The notes beneath the pieces are model-generated. The model searched no databases. It saw only the letters and a program-made list of their open reading frames with translations, and was not told where the DNA came from. The position numbers and the translations under genes were made by a program. DNA of 64,000 nt from Madurella fahalii (lineage: Eukaryota; Ascomycota; Sordariomycetes; Sordariales): contig CM056875.1 of assembly GCA_029876055.1 (NCBI GenBank), forward strand, positions 6,597,001-6,661,000, read 5' to 3'. How positions within the stretch are numbered: the stretch's first letter is position 1; each line of letters begins with the position of its first letter. Shown here piece by piece: positions 46,655 to 59,058 of this stretch.

Positions 46655-47386
46655 CCCGGATGAATTACATGTAATGTACACAGGGTAAGCTTGGAATTAG
46701 GGATTAAAAGGACCTTTGATCAAAATGGAAAACTGGTGTTCCCATTCGCAGAAGCTTGCAGCCAAAGATCCTTTGGATTGATATCAACAGCGTCCGTTGA
46801 GATTAGAAACGAAGGTTGCCCAACCTTGCAAATCCGAGAGCTTTGCTGGCGGCGATGCCTCGATATGTTGTTTCATTAGGTAGTCCAGCATGGCCCAGCG
46901 GCGCATAGTCGCATCATGACGTGAGGCTAGACCGGGATTAGCCCCGGCATCGAGACGTCACCCCACAGCATTAACGCCGCCCGCTATAGCTAGGCCACCC
47001 ACGGTCAGCCAATAACGAAAGGGAAGAGGCGTCCAGTTAGCCATTTCAGGAACCCCTGCCAGCTTTGCCCTCCACCCCTGGTTTGGAATTGCCAGGTCTG
47101 GCCTTATTCAAGTTTCTTGGCCAGGGTGTTGGGTGCGTCATTGCCGGATACGGCACCAATGACAGCATTCAGAAATGAGATGAAAACCAGGAACCGACAC
47201 TGGCAGGGTGGTAGAGCGTGGCAACCACAGCGATAGGTCTGCAGAAATATCCGTAGAGAAATAAAGGCGACGCTGTCTCGGCTTGTGTTGTTACGATGCT
47301 TTACCTGGGTTCTTCATCAACTGCTCCAATATTGGTTGCTTTTCGCTCGTTCAACCCAGAGTTAGGATTGGTCAAGAGTCGCCGCG
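46655..47386. other. Divergent intergenic region
   Basis: Promoter region between the aspartic-peptidase-like gene (-) and the wall-protein gene (+). No coding content recognised. Confidence 0.45.
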
Positions 47387-49014
47387 ATGTTGTCGGCTTT
47401 AAGAACATTAGCGCCACTCGGGCTGCTACTGGCCCCAAATGTCGAGGGATGGCGGAATGATGGTATGTAGCCGATCCGGATTGGACACTCTCAAGGAGAA
47501 CTAGAGGGAATTGACGACGGCGCGAAGCCCATCACAATCATGCTGTCGATGATTACACATCCACTATCTGTACCGGCAACACCACGGTGTTCGACACGAC
47601 GACCGTGCAAGTAACCCACTACGTTGATGTTACCGTTAATTGCACCATAACCAATACCGTCGTGAGGTACATCACGGAAGCCACAACAACTACGCTTCAC
47701 TACACCGTCTCAGTCACGGATACCGACTCGGTGACGGTCACAACTACAGCCACGAACTCGACCACTGTCACGAATACCGAAACAGACTCGGTGACTATCA
47801 CCAACACCGATACTGATTCGGTGACCATCACCAACACTGATACCGATTCGGTTACCATCACAACCACTGATACGGACTCGGTGACCGTCACCAACACCGA
47901 AACTACCACAGCCACTGTGCCAGCAACCATCACGACATATACGACCCGCACCATTTTCTCCACCACATTCGACCCTTGCCCGAGATCCTGCAGCATGTAC
48001 GTTCGCCCTTGGACATGTCTTGCTGACCTCGTTTTGCTGATACGGGATGACCGATCATAGTTCTGCCGAGACTGTCAACCTATACTTCTGGCCAACAGAC
48101 AGACCGCACACATACCCGTCCACCTATGTCCACCCAGAGTTGGCCTACACCTTGTACGTTGCTGCTCGTTGCTCTATTCCCCCCCCCTTTCCGGGTGCCG
48201 ATCATCCACTGACAACGAATGAAAAACCAGCACCTCACCCTCCGTGTACATGTTCGTCCCGAGCGCCAGGGGGATCAACACGCTCGGCGCGCCCGCGGGG
48301 CCGTCGACGAGCAGCTGGATGCTCGCGCTGGACCTGTACGACGTGTCGACCATCGCGGGGGGCGGCCCGGGCGTGTCGGGCACGGGCGGGGTCACGCGGC
48401 AGCTGACGCTGGGCGACCTGGGCACGGACTGCCCGCAGACGGCGGACCCGACGGCCATCGCCACCATGGCGGTCGACCCACGGTGCAACCCCATGCTCGC
48501 GGCGCCGAGCCCCGTGCGGTCGTGGGCGTACCCGTGCAACGCCTGCGGGCGCTTCGGCCTGTTCGACCCGCCGTACGCCGTGCCCACCATCACGGGGGAC
48601 CTCGTCGAGGCGACGCCGGTGACGACGGTCACGGCGACGCAGTTGGTGCCCGGCCCGACCACAGCCGTGGCGACGCCGCCGCCACCGCCAGTCGGCGTGC
48701 TGGTCATCGAGTACTACGATGCCGACGGGCGGATGCTGTCCACTGATGCGATCACGGCCACGGGCTTGAGCGGGACCGTGACGAGTTCCGTGGTTGTCCC
48801 GGCGGTTGTTACTCCTTCCGGAAGTGGGGTGGGTTCCGGTTCCGGACCGGCGTCCTTGTCGCCCACGACGGCCCCGCCCTTTACGGAGTCGTCGACAACC
48901 TTGGAGTCTACCTCGGCGCCCGTTGCGACGGCGTCAGCTACAAGACATGGAGCAAGAGGTGGATTCGGCATGTGGTTGATTTCGGGTATCGTTGTTGTGT
49001 TATTTTGGTGGTAG
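47387..49014 (+). CDS. Thr-rich GPI-type cell-surface protein
   Basis: Exons 47387-47462, 47528-47996, 48061-48153 and 48231-49014 encode 473 aa. A signal peptide (MLSALRTLAPLGLLLAPNV EG) comes first. The second exon has about five near-perfect 10-residue repeats TDTDSVTITN encoded by 30-bp DNA repeats (about 47720-47910), ideal for O-glycosylation. A Cys-containing extracellular part follows (FDPCPRSCS, then SPSVYMFVPSARG, CNPMLAAPSP, YPCNACGRFGLFDPP), then a Ser/Thr/Gly linker and a short hydrophobic end (MWLISGIVVVLFWW) typical of a GPI signal. The first intron uses an AAG acceptor at 47525-47527; it is the only one that keeps phase. It is likely a wall or adhesin-type protein. Confidence 0.75.
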
Positions 49015-49822
49015 GCAGATTACAAGGCGAGGATACCCAGGCGGGGATGGAAGAGGGTGTCGAGGGCCGTTACACGCGAGGAAAAGTGCGAGAGTGACTG
49101 GATCGCAGGGAACAAAGACGAAACAGAAGCAAAGCTGTAATCTTGCGATGTGTGTCGCGGCAGGAAAGGGCAGTGTCGTCACAAGTGGGAGCATCCAGAC
49201 ATAACTGTCGGTCCTCTCTCTATCGAACTCGAGGGCAGCTTGGTCTTATAAGATTACATAAGGGAGACAGGTTTATCTCGAACCACCCTGGATACGCTAA
49301 TGTAAACCTAAATTAACGAGTCCTGGCAAAGAAGAACAGTGAGGGAGGGAGTCCGAGTGTCTGAGGTATACGTTGCATCGGAGCAAAACCCCCAAATCAC
49401 GCTGTGGGAGCAGGGGCATTTAACTGCATCCCTCTGTCTCTCCATCTTCGCGGATGCAGGGACCCAATGTCTCGTCGGATCACACGTAATAAAACTACTT
49501 GACTGGGTACTACTTAGGTACAATAGAAGCACCAGTTCTAATGATTTGGACAGCATCAGAATGGCCGAGTCTGGCTCGGATGGATTTGGCAAAGTGGTGA
49601 TGGATTCAGTCGACGAGCGGTGTGCGGTGGGTGGGGTGAGTGGGTCTCCCTGTTTGCAGGTTGCTGGGTTAGGTTCAACTTAGGTCTCTAACTACCTCCC
49701 GTGCACTTACCGCTAGTTACCTTAGTTACCGATTCTTCGGATGCACTACAACTTCTCCCATTTTTGGCAGTGATACAATCAACCAAACCAACACGGTACT
49801 GACATTGACCCCCTTCGCCATC
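49015..49822. other. Intergenic, no gene seen
   Basis: 3' flank of the wall-protein gene and 5' region of the MYND gene. TAGTTACC/CTTAG-type short motifs cluster near 49685-49730. Confidence 0.45.
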
Positions 49823-52226
49823 ATGGATTCCGGCTCTTACGATTCCTATCTTGACCGAAACGCGATTCTGTACGGGCATGGGCCGCAGAGATGTCCCATT
49901 TGTTTGTCAACTTCCGGGCTACGCGTTTGCGGCGGCTGCAAATTTGTCAGCTATTGCGGCACCTCACACAAGTCGGCGCACCGGGCGAAGCACAAGAGTG
50001 CCTGTGATGCCATCAAGAAGAGTCGGGAAGCCCTTGAGCATGAGGAGACCGCTCTTCGGGCCCATCCTGGTCATTACTTTACGCTGAAAGACGTCTTCAC
50101 CACCTGCGTAGGGAGCTTCTGGGGAATAGTAGGCACACGGGACTACATGATGGCGCGGTTCTGCGCCGCTGACGCACTCGTCAAAGTCGCCACCGTGACT
50201 GCCGTCGAGAAGGCGCTCGAGCACTTTACCGACATGCTGCGCCTCTGCCGAAGCGACAGCATGGGTGTGCGAAACATCATCCCTGGCCTGCTGCTGCGGC
50301 TCGGCCGTGAGCAGGAATGCTACGATTTCCTCAAGTGGTGGGCCACCGTTAACGACGAGGACCACTACAACGGCCATTACGGCTGGACTGATCCAACGCT
50401 GCCGTACTTGGACATTCGCGATGCCGACGTTTTTGAGCCTATCGACAACTTCTGCTGCGTGAGGCTCAGCCATCTTGTGCCGCTTACCCTGTTGAAGTTG
50501 CGTCTTCTTCTCGATCTTGAAGCATACGAGTCAGCGTCAGAGTTTGAGTTTGGCTTTCGCGACGACATGACCCCAACCGAGCCCGACCGGCCTGTTGGAA
50601 GGCTCGTGCGGTCGAAAATACGGACCTTCAGCCACCGGATGATTGCGACAACGGTCAGTGCCTTGAAAGATCAGTACCACCGGCTTTGTCTCCACGTGAA
50701 CGATGCGAATCCGCACTTCTGGGAAGCTTTGGTCGACGAAGCGGAAGAGACCAGTGTACCTTCATACTACAGCATAGGTTCTAAGGAAGAGGCAACTCTG
50801 GTTGTGCATTACTGTAAACGCGCCTGGCAAGAGAGGTCGTACGCTATCTCGATGATCGCCACGGATACCTCATTCGTCTCCGTCTATGATGGCCCAGCCG
50901 CCGTCACCGGTGCGGGTAATGCTCGATCGGTGAATACACAACTCGAAAAGAGACGGGGTACCGGAGACGCATTCCCATCAAAGTTCAAGCCTCCGCTGCC
51001 GACTTCAACTCCGGCCGAGCTCTTTCCCGCAACTGATATGGGCCGCGGTCCGAATTCCCGATTTGTCTCCAGTAACGACCCGAAGAAGGTACTCGTGTAT
51101 GCCGATGGCGCTTGTGCAAACAACGGGCACGCGAAACCCCAGGCAGGCTGGGCAGTCGTGTACGGCCCGGTTAATGCTGTGTCCGGTCGGCTTGAGGATA
51201 AGGGCCCATTCGGGCTCCCCAGCGTGGCGACTAGCAACCGGGCTGAGCTGCGGGCGGCAATTGCCGTCCTGCGCCTCTGTGATTGGCGGAGCGACGGTTT
51301 CGATACCATCGTCATCGCAACCGACTCTGCCTACGTGGTTGACGGCGCAGCCGGCTGGGCCAAAGGTTGGTTTCGCAACGGGTGGAAAACGCGCATTGAC
51401 GGCGATGTGGAGAATAAAGATCTCTGGGAGCTATTGCTAGGCGAGGTGGAGAGATGGAAGGACCGTGGGTTGCGCGTTGCACTTTGGAGAATCCCAACGG
51501 AGAAGAACAGAGATGCCGACGGTGCGGCAAAGGAGGCAGCAAAAAAAAGGACAGCCGAGGCCGAGTTCAGAGATGTCATGGTCGGGTCTCCACAAACCAC
51601 AGCCACGGCCACAAACTCTGGGACGAGACCAAGGACCCATATCCTTGCGCTGTGCTTCGAGTATGAGAGTCTGTTTGACGATGTTTATGCCAGCCTTGTC
51701 TCGCGGATCACTTCAAAGGCCAAGATGGAGCGGGCCACGACGCCTGAGGCCGCCCTCAGCATGCTCAACCAGGAATCTCCTCCGTCGGTTATGCTCATCG
51801 TCGTGGAGCCCTAACGCGTCAGAGGAAGGTCTGGGAGCGGGTCATAGACCACCTCCGTGGCGGGGCCACTGTCATGCTGGCGGGCTGCTTCAGCAGCATG
51901 GTGAGCCAGGGCGAGTTCGATCGCTTCTTCGCTCAACTTGGCCTTCCATGGCGTCGAGGATCATGTCACCGGGTGACGGTCACTTTGCGCCGCGATGCCG
52001 TCGGCGGCCACCTAGCCAGCCGCCTCCCCCCGTATACAGCCAAAAGGCACTCTTCGCGACGAACGTTGCTAAATTGGCCGCATGGTACACAGAGACGGAA
52101 ACTTTGAATGAGGCTGCAGTGGCATTTGCTGAAGTCGGTTTAGGCAGGCTCGGCTATGTTGGGGATGTGGATGGAGCAAAAGGATCGGATCCCGCAGTTC
52201 TGGCCATGTGTGGCCTTCTAAATTGA
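49823..52226 (+). pseudogene. MYND zinc finger fused to RNase H1, two frameshifts near the end
   Basis: ATG 49823 (ATCATGG) starts a 663-residue open frame to 51814. Residues about 24-62 form a MYND finger (CPICLSTSGLRVCGGCKFVS, YCGTSHKSAHRAKHKSAC). A helical middle follows. Residues about 415-565 are RNase H1: YADGACANNG, SNRAELRAAIAVL, VIATDSAYVVDGAAGWAKG and EKNRDADGAAKEAAK carry the D-E-D-D catalytic set. After VMLIVVEP the family-like reading continues in a second frame (LTRQRKVWERVIDHLRGGAT, AGCFSSMVSQGEFDRFFAQL) and then, after a C6 tract at about 52025, in a third (VYSQKALFATNVAKLAAWYT, GYVGDVDGAKGSDPAVLAMC) to 52226. Two 1-nt-type indels are implied. The catalytic domains are intact, so the truncated protein may still act on RNA-DNA hybrids. 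Confidence 0.8.
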
Positions 52227-52589
52227 TTGACCGCGAAACCTTGCCTGAAGGGGAGCTATAGCTACCTGGTTTTGCACGTCATTGCTCTCTACTACTCACA
52301 GATTGACCAACAATCCAAGTTTGTGGTGCCCAACCTCTTATGCCAACTCAACCATGACAGCTTGTGTGTCACAATTGTAGGCGACGCATCTCTGCTCTCT
52401 TTGACTCAGATTATTTGCCTATTGTTCACTTTTGAGTGCTGATCGAACCACCTTATTTCCATTTTGCCTCGCAAGAAGTTCTCCGCCGGACTCCGCCTAA
52501 ACTCAGTCGACGGCGACATCCCACCTTTTCATCGACAAAGGAACATTTAGCCTTTCATCTACGCACCACATCCCCTTTCTCGGCCAAAA

Positions 52590-52667
52590 TCAACGTAAGT
52601 TTGACACGCGTTGGTCCAAGCATTTCCTTCGACGCACGACTTAGTTCTTCCACTAACATCATAATAG
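52590..52667 (+). other. 5' UTR intron of the next gene
   Basis: A textbook fungal intron: GTAAGT donor, CACTAACATCAT branch region, AATAG acceptor, 78 nt. It lies 29 bp before the ATG at 52697, so transcription in this direction is likely. Confidence 0.55.
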
Positions 52668-52696
52668 TTAACTTTATCTTATCCATCGCCGTCACC

Positions 52697-53170
52697 ATGG
52701 GCCAAGAACTCTCCAAGAAGATCGCCGGGAAGGGACACAAATTACGCGAGGTTATGAACTTTAAAAGAAGCGGCGGAAATAAGCCGACAACCAAGTATGT
52801 GGCTCGCATGGCCGTTCTCAAGCCTTATGCCTGGAGAGACTTTCGCTTCTCAAACCATGGCTCTATGTCCATATGTCTGGAGCATTGGGCAATCCGGATG
52901 ATTGTCTACAAACTCTAAAAGAGTCACAGAATCAAAGTACAGAGACTGACAAGCGGACCTCGAAAGCAGTGACTCTCACACCTCCCCAGCTACCACCGCT
53001 GGTGACGGCAGCACCGGTGCTGTTAATAATGGGATGGCTGGTAGGAAGACTGAAACACCAGAGGAGACACTCGAATTCTTGCGGAATATTTCAGGGCCCT
53101 GGTGAACGAGGGTTGGGCTATTGTTATCAGGATCCCTTTCGGCCATTTTGTTTTAATTTATTTTTGTAAT
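52697..53170 (+). pseudogene. Small protein with myristoylation-type start, broken frames
   Basis: CACCATGG at 52697 is an ideal start. The first frame reads MGQELSKKIAGKGHKLREVM, then NFKRSGGNKPTTK, and ends at 52918 (73 aa). Protein-like sequence continues in other frames: MSGALGNPDDCLQTLKESQN at about 52873, then DLESSDSHTSPATTAGDGST and GRKTETPEETLEFLRN to about 53095, then YFRALVNEGWAIVIRIPFGH. The Gly at position 2 with Ser at 6 and following Lys fits N-myristoylation, so the protein would be membrane-attached. I do not know the family. The pattern suggests a gene broken by several small indels, or a short real protein followed by chance frames. Confidence 0.4.
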
Positions 53171-53745
53171 ACTTTGCCAGGAAGAGCCAGCATGAGGAGT
53201 TTCTCGCTTCCAGGGAATCTGAGAAATTTCCAATCGCATTCATATCGATATTAATATACAGGTATCGTCACTTGGGAAGAATTCCGAGTTAGCAGTAGGG
53301 TTACATCTAATTATCAGGCAATTGGTATCTAGGATGCAGTCAGCGTTATTGTTCCAAGCCATCTTTACCAGCAATGTTGGACTCGTTGGGGCTATCTTGA
53401 TTAGTCACTGCCCGGAGTTTGACACCCAACGTTTCGGTTATGTGGCCAACACTTTTGCCGTTCCTGCTGACGCAGAGATCCCGGCGACGTCTCACGAAGT
53501 CGAATGCGAGACCGCGCTGAGCGCATCTATTAACCTTGACAGATTACTTTGAAGGGAAAGCAACCTTTTTGCCGACGCTTAATCTAATGATTCAGGAAGT
53601 AATCAATGCGACGCCCCGATCCAAAGTTTCAGCAATCCACGGTGACCAAAGGGTCCAAATTTACGCGGAGACATGACAATTGAAGTCTAATTTGGCTCTT
53701 GGATATAGTCTACCCATGAGGACAAATCTTGGAGATTCCGCCTGT
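53171..53745. other. Intergenic, no gene seen
   Basis: An open frame at 53322-53552 (+) shows no recognisable family. Confidence 0.4.
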
Positions 53746-55581
53746 CTAAATCGGCAGTTCATCCCATTCGTGCTTAAAGACTCCAGCGTCGGTTCTCAGC
53801 TCGGCGTTTCCATCTCGTTTTTCAAGCTTGATATCGGGAATCTCACAAACAACCCCGGGCTCACTCTTGGTCCCGGAAGACACAGCGCGAGTGGTGGTCA
53901 GAAGACTCACCAAAAACGAGGACGACCAATGGCCAGATGCAAACAGCCACAAGCTGCCCCAGCCCACGAGCGCCGCTAGAGCCGCAAGCAAAACCATGAG
54001 AATTTGAAGGTACGAAACCCCTGGGGTCGTTTCTGTGAGCTGAACTGTAACTAATCCGGCCTCCAACCCAAGAGCGTAGCCCCGGGACAAGAGTAAATTC
54101 ATAAGCGTATGCACGTTCTTCTCCAGCCACGGCCAAAGCTCAGGATTCAAAGCCGCCGCGCTCGACGCAAATGGGGCACTGTCGAGGCCATCGACGTGTA
54201 AAGCCGCGCTGATGTCGACTTGGCCAAAGTATGCTGTCCCGTTGCGCGGGAATTCGGCGCCTCCGATGCAGTCCGTGTCTATGACTTTCCCGCCCACTGC
54301 TATGTTCTGATAGGCCGGGTTGCTACAGGGCTCGAATGGTATCGGCGCATTCGCGACGGTTTCCGACCTCAAAAGCGTAATGTTGACGCTCGTGAGACGG
54401 AACACCCTGAGTATCGGCCTGCCGGGGAGATCCTCCAAGGTAAACAGCTCCCAAAAGCTCTCTAGCAGTTGATATCTCTCCGCCATGACCGCACCAACAG
54501 CGGCACTCCGGTTGCTGGCTTGTGCCGCGGTCAAGGTCTTCAATACCGCCGTCAGTCCTTGTTCGAAGAGCTCTTCTTCCCCCGGCTTTGGCTTGGCTGA
54601 ACTTCTCGTCATGAGATCTCGCATCTCGCTTTGAGGAACTTCCTCGCCGAGCGCAACGATGGAGGCCTTGAAGATGGTAGACACGAACGTGTGCCGTCGG
54701 TTGTTCTTGGCAACCGTGAACATGTAGACGCGGGCAGCAGTCCCACTGGAGGATCCGATCGAAGTCCAGATGTCGTTCCTCCGGGGCCGGACGGTTCCAA
54801 ACTTGACATTATCGAAGGCCTTCTTGTTGTAAGCCACCAGCGCGTTGCCGACAGGTGTCTCAAGCATATCAGGTGCCCACTCGTTATCGAAGGTACATTT
54901 ATAGTATCGGATCTGGCCGGGTGGGAGGTCGGCATACCCGCAGGTGAATTGGTCCGACATGTTCGTCCCACCTAGCCGAACCGCTACGTGGGCATATATG
55001 TCTGTAGTGACCAACCAACCTTCATCATCCAGCAATATCCTCGGTGGCCCTTCCAATGGTGTCTTGGACACAACCTCCGGGGTCCCTTGATCGAATGATC
55101 CGGTCAGTGTAATGTTAGAGCCAGGCCGAAACATGCCGACGCTCAATTTCTCTGAAAGTAGGACATCGGTAGTGTTCAAGCTATCTGGCTTGATCCTGTA
55201 GGATACGATGTATTCCGGGTCGTCGAGTAACAATGTCGACGATGCCGCAGCCCGTCGAGTTTGGGTCACATAACCGGGGGCGTCCAGAGCCCATAATAAT
55301 GTACCATAGAGTTGCGCCAGCGTGTACATGACTGTGAAAGAGGTGACAAGAAGCGCATCTTTCGACCATCCGCGAGACAATACAAAGTATGCCTTCTGCG
55401 CCGGACTTTCTGAAAAGACGACAAAGGATGTGAAGCGGCTCTGCACGGCGGCGAGCAATGAGAACAGCTTCCAGATTGCGAAAACGAGCAAGAGTTCTGC
55501 CGCGCGGAATATGAGAGACTTGACGGAATTGTCCCGGACCGGAAACACGGTATTGACAAAGGCGGAGTTTAGAGAAAGCAT
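53746..55581 (-). CDS. Large fungal membrane protein of unknown function
   Basis: Single exon, 611 aa from ATG 55581 (MLSLNSAFVNTVFPVRDNS). Membrane helices: about residues 25-45 (AAELLLVFAIWKLFSLLAAV), about 75-100 (ALLVTSFTVMYTLAQLYGTL), and one near the C-terminus (LQILMVLLAALAALVGWGSL). Between the second and third lies an extracytoplasmic part of about 420 residues with several N-glycosylation sites (NTT, NIT, NMS, NRS, NGT) and scattered Cys. The tail is short and charged. This arrangement matches a fungal family without a named domain. Open from end to end with no lesion. It may be a cell-surface protein; role unknown. Confidence 0.75.
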   Translation of the reverse strand: MLSLNSAFVNTVFPVRDNSVKSLIFRAAELLLVFAIWKLFSLLAAVQSRFTSFVVFSESPAQKAYFVLSRGWSKDALLVTSFTVMYTLAQLYGTLLWALDAPGYVTQTRRAAASSTLLLDDPEYIVSYRIKPDSLNTTDVLLSEKLSVGMFRPGSNITLTGSFDQGTPEVVSKTPLEGPPRILLDDEGWLVTTDIYAHVAVRLGGTNMSDQFTCGYADLPPGQIRYYKCTFDNEWAPDMLETPVGNALVAYNKKAFDNVKFGTVRPRRNDIWTSIGSSSGTAARVYMFTVAKNNRRHTFVSTIFKASIVALGEEVPQSEMRDLMTRSSAKPKPGEEELFEQGLTAVLKTLTAAQASNRSAAVGAVMAERYQLLESFWELFTLEDLPGRPILRVFRLTSVNITLLRSETVANAPIPFEPCSNPAYQNIAVGGKVIDTDCIGGAEFPRNGTAYFGQVDISAALHVDGLDSAPFASSAAALNPELWPWLEKNVHTLMNLLLSRGYALGLEAGLVTVQLTETTPGVSYLQILMVLLAALAALVGWGSLWLFASGHWSSSFLVSLLTTTRAVSSGTKSEPGVVCEIPDIKLEKRDGNAELRTDAGVFKHEWDELPI

Positions 55582-58500
55582 CTTAGAATGTTTGTTGATG
55601 CAAGAGAGGGTATGGGATGGTGGATCAAAGCATTGGGGCCGGTCGCGAAGGGTTGGGAATAGACGGTTATTTCTCGCTTGGGCGACAAAACCTCTAAAGT
55701 CTCCCTGCAATCGGCATATTCTGGTTTTGAGACGCAAGGCTTCCGGTCCATAAATCAATATTCATTCCCCGCCTTACTGGTAATGGAAAGGCTGAATCGC
55801 TTAGCCATGAAGTGGCTGTAGTGCGTTTCGTGGCGCACAATAATGAGTGTAAGTTTATTGGCTAATTTTGACGAGCTGATCTGTTCGTGATGACTAAACG
55901 GTCATTGCCAAGTTTTAGCCTCTATGTCAGGTAGCAAGCTAGACAAGGGGTTTGCTGGTCACTTACGTTTTGGTTTTGACCGACAGATGCGAAGCCGCCC
56001 AGATTTTCCCCAGAGGCCTCAAAGCGGATTAGCTGATGGACCCTGACTTCGCTGCGCGGCTACAGAGACCTTTTCCAGCATAATTACCTAATGAACTGAT
56101 CCGTGGAAACCGCTGCTTCTTCCCCGCCTCGGGCATGAGCATCTTCCCAGCCCAGAATATGCTGGCATGACTTAAGGTGCAATTGCTGCTGTGCAATTGC
56201 GGTTCCGCTTTTGCGCCAGTTGGGTTACAAATTGCCAGCGATATTGCTTTATTGGGCGAAAGGGAGCGAGAGCTGGTAAGTTGGCCCTTCATCTTCTAGC
56301 TCTGAGCAAGTCAAGGATGAGGTTTTACGCTTCTGGGCGTCGACTCGCCGATGATTTCACGAGCTCACATGCAACACCATATCAGGCATTTCCAAAGACA
56401 GCCAGGAAAAGTCGGTGCAGGCTATTTCTTCCGCATATTATCGCCTTGGTCGGTATCTGGGATTTTCACGGCGCGTTTCTCTTTCCGGCTGCTTCGGCGA
56501 CAAAGTATCCGACTGGGTTTGGGACAATTTGCCAGGACTCAGGAGGCTAATGCAACCACATACGGTACTTAAGGTACCTTGTCATTTAAGCATAAACTTT
56601 TAGTCTCGAACACCACACACACCAAGGTCAATGATAATCACAATCCCATCTATCCCGATAAATTCTGCTGAAAGGCGCAAATACACACATCTACACCCGC
56701 ATACCCATCAATCAAGGCGATGGACAAAGGCAGGTAACAGCCCAACGGCCGGACAAGGACAGGCAACTGAAACAAAGCAAAGCCTGGCAACCACAACAAT
56801 ACGCTGAGGTAAGTGGGCTTTCGGGCTTCTAGTACTCTGGGGAATGGGACAATAGAGCAAGCCGAGACTGATCATGCTAGAGCCTACCGGTTCTTTGGGA
56901 ACTATGACCGTGTGGTCAATGCGCTAGGCAGACTGCATACGAACAGGGAGGGATTGATTTTCGTGAACGAGCCAGACAGAATGCCGGGACTGTCTTAGTG
57001 AAAGGCCTCAAGGGGCAATCCGCTGGACAGATGAAAGATGGTATGAGAATTGGAGGAGCTGTTACAATGATTCAGTGAAGACAGTGATTAGGGACAAGCA
57101 CACTGTAGACTCAAGCAGACTACTGAGTACGCGATAGTGACCAGCGCCTCGCACTGTCAAGGCCGCTAAAAGTGGCGACACAGCCCGGCCAAATTCAGGG
57201 GCTACAACAGCGAATTCCCGACTTAATGTTTATTTTTATTGTATTCTTTTATCATTAGCCTCAAGACACGAGCTGACTGGGATTCTTCTCGGGTGCCACT
57301 GCATGGCTTATTTTTAGATGATCAAAATCCTGAGACTGTTGAGCACGCCCGCCTTTTTGTCAAGCTTGGCCTGAGTGGTCATGATGGCCTGGAAGACAAG
57401 AGGGACCGACGTAAATTAGGTATGACCACGTCACTCCACATGGTCGTCGCAAGGTACCTTAGCCAGCCCGCCCAGGATGCAACTGGGTTTGCTGGAAGGG
57501 ATGACGTTGCCGCATGGAGGCAAGCCTATTGCCATTAACGGTATGGACAAGGCCGCGGACATGGAGGAACGGCGACGTGGGGGAAAGGAGGTACCAATGG
57601 TGACGAAGGACGCCAGGCCATTTACCAAGGATGTCTGAGGACTAGATAACAGACTTTGGAATATTGGAAACCAGGAGATACCGTCGTGACCCTAACCATA
57701 AAAGAACGGGGTCCTCCTGTCGATTTTGCTGGACGTCTCTCAGGCTATCATGACGACTCTCCTAGAAGACTTTTGCTGCTGCGCCCGAAGTGCTCCTCCA
57801 ATGCTCCACGTGTCCAGACAGCCAAACGTAGGGACGGTCAGACTGGTGATTTCACACCGGATCCCCGCAACACGACCAGCTCAGGCTAACTTGGGTTGTG
57901 GCCCGAGGGCAGGGAGATTGAGAGTCCTGCAAGCACTATCGGGCTCCGTAATGCATACCGTATACCAGCCGAATTCCACTCAAACGCTTCGAGCTCTTGC
58001 CTAACACCGGCAGACCCCAGAGCCCGTCCGCAGTGTCATATTTTTAGAACCTGCTGCCAAGAGAGCCAGTACCGTGTAGACGTCCCAGCCTTTTACGATA
58101 GCCATTCTGATGCAAGTATATACTATCAGAACAGGTGTAACGGTTGACGTACGCAAGCTTCCCGCCCCGTGCATAAACTTGAAACAACGTCAGGCGACTA
58201 AACGAGTGCGTAAATGCGGGGATTGAGCGTACCATTGGGAGGTCTGGCACGCCGTTCCTGCATGGTGACCGGTTGGCAGCAATAACAAGCCCAGGACAAG
58301 ACGCTAAGGCGGCTCACAGCCACTTTGCAAAAGGCTTTCTCGAGCCAAGTCGAGCGGCCGTACACGTGGAATTGACTCGTATCCATAGCCAAGAAGCGGC
58401 ATCGGTCAACTGCTTTCAGCTGAGCTTGGCTACCCCCCTCACAGTATCTTTTGGCCAGAACCGACTGAGAATCCACGTAAACATGAGGCGACAGGTGGGG

Positions 58501-58850
58501 TACTAGCACTGGGCATCCCCCAACACCCAATCGAAGCAAACGACCAAGGAGCGCGTGCGTAACAATTTGAGGCTTTGGACTTGGACAAGACCACCGTCTT
58601 TCTTGGGCGCACCCACCATTGACATTCCTTTTGGTGATTCGTGGCTGGTGATGTCGAGTCAACCACTCAACCTCAGGCCGAATCCGTCCTCAGGGAGCAT
58701 CCTGATTGAACGAGGCTTTTCGCTCGAGATTTTCGCCAGCCAGGAGGCTTAGTTGGGACGTGACACAGATGTTGGCAATGGGCTCGCAACCGCGAACCCG
58801 CGAACACGCGAGGTGCAGCCCGTTGGGCAATCATTGAGATCCTTGGGTTG
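55582..58850. other. Long stretch without a recognisable gene
   Basis: Open frames at 56191-56550, 57239-57538, 57656-57889 and 58198-58662 show no known family or signal peptide. An inverted copy of the repeat at 8994-9283 lies at 56170-56217. Palindromic CTTAAGGTACCTT-type motifs are at about 56568 and 57452. Confidence 0.4.
56170..56217 (-). repeat. Third copy of the CTTAAGGTGCAATTGC repeat
   Basis: ACTTAAGGTGCAATTGCTGC followed by TGCAATTGC and TCCGCTTTTGC is the reverse complement of the repeat at 9230-9283, with only a few differences. It shows that this is a dispersed element end rather than a local duplication. Confidence 0.7.
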
Positions 58851-59058
58851 GCTCATACGCATATAAGTCGTGGTTCTCTCCTGATGTATGAGCCGACTTA
58901 TTCTCATCATCGACACGCGGCTCACGCAATTCACTCTCGCTACAATCACAAACACCACTCGCTCTTCGCACTCGCTCTTACTAGCACTCGCTTTTGGCAC
59001 TTGCTCTTAGCACTTACTCTACGTCACAACCAGCCCACTCCCTTTCTCCGCGTCGAAG

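Noticed and set aside
53322..53552. A 76-residue plus-strand frame
   Set aside because: Protein-like at first sight (LLFQAIFTSNVGLVGAILIS) but no start context, splice sites or family; left unannotated.
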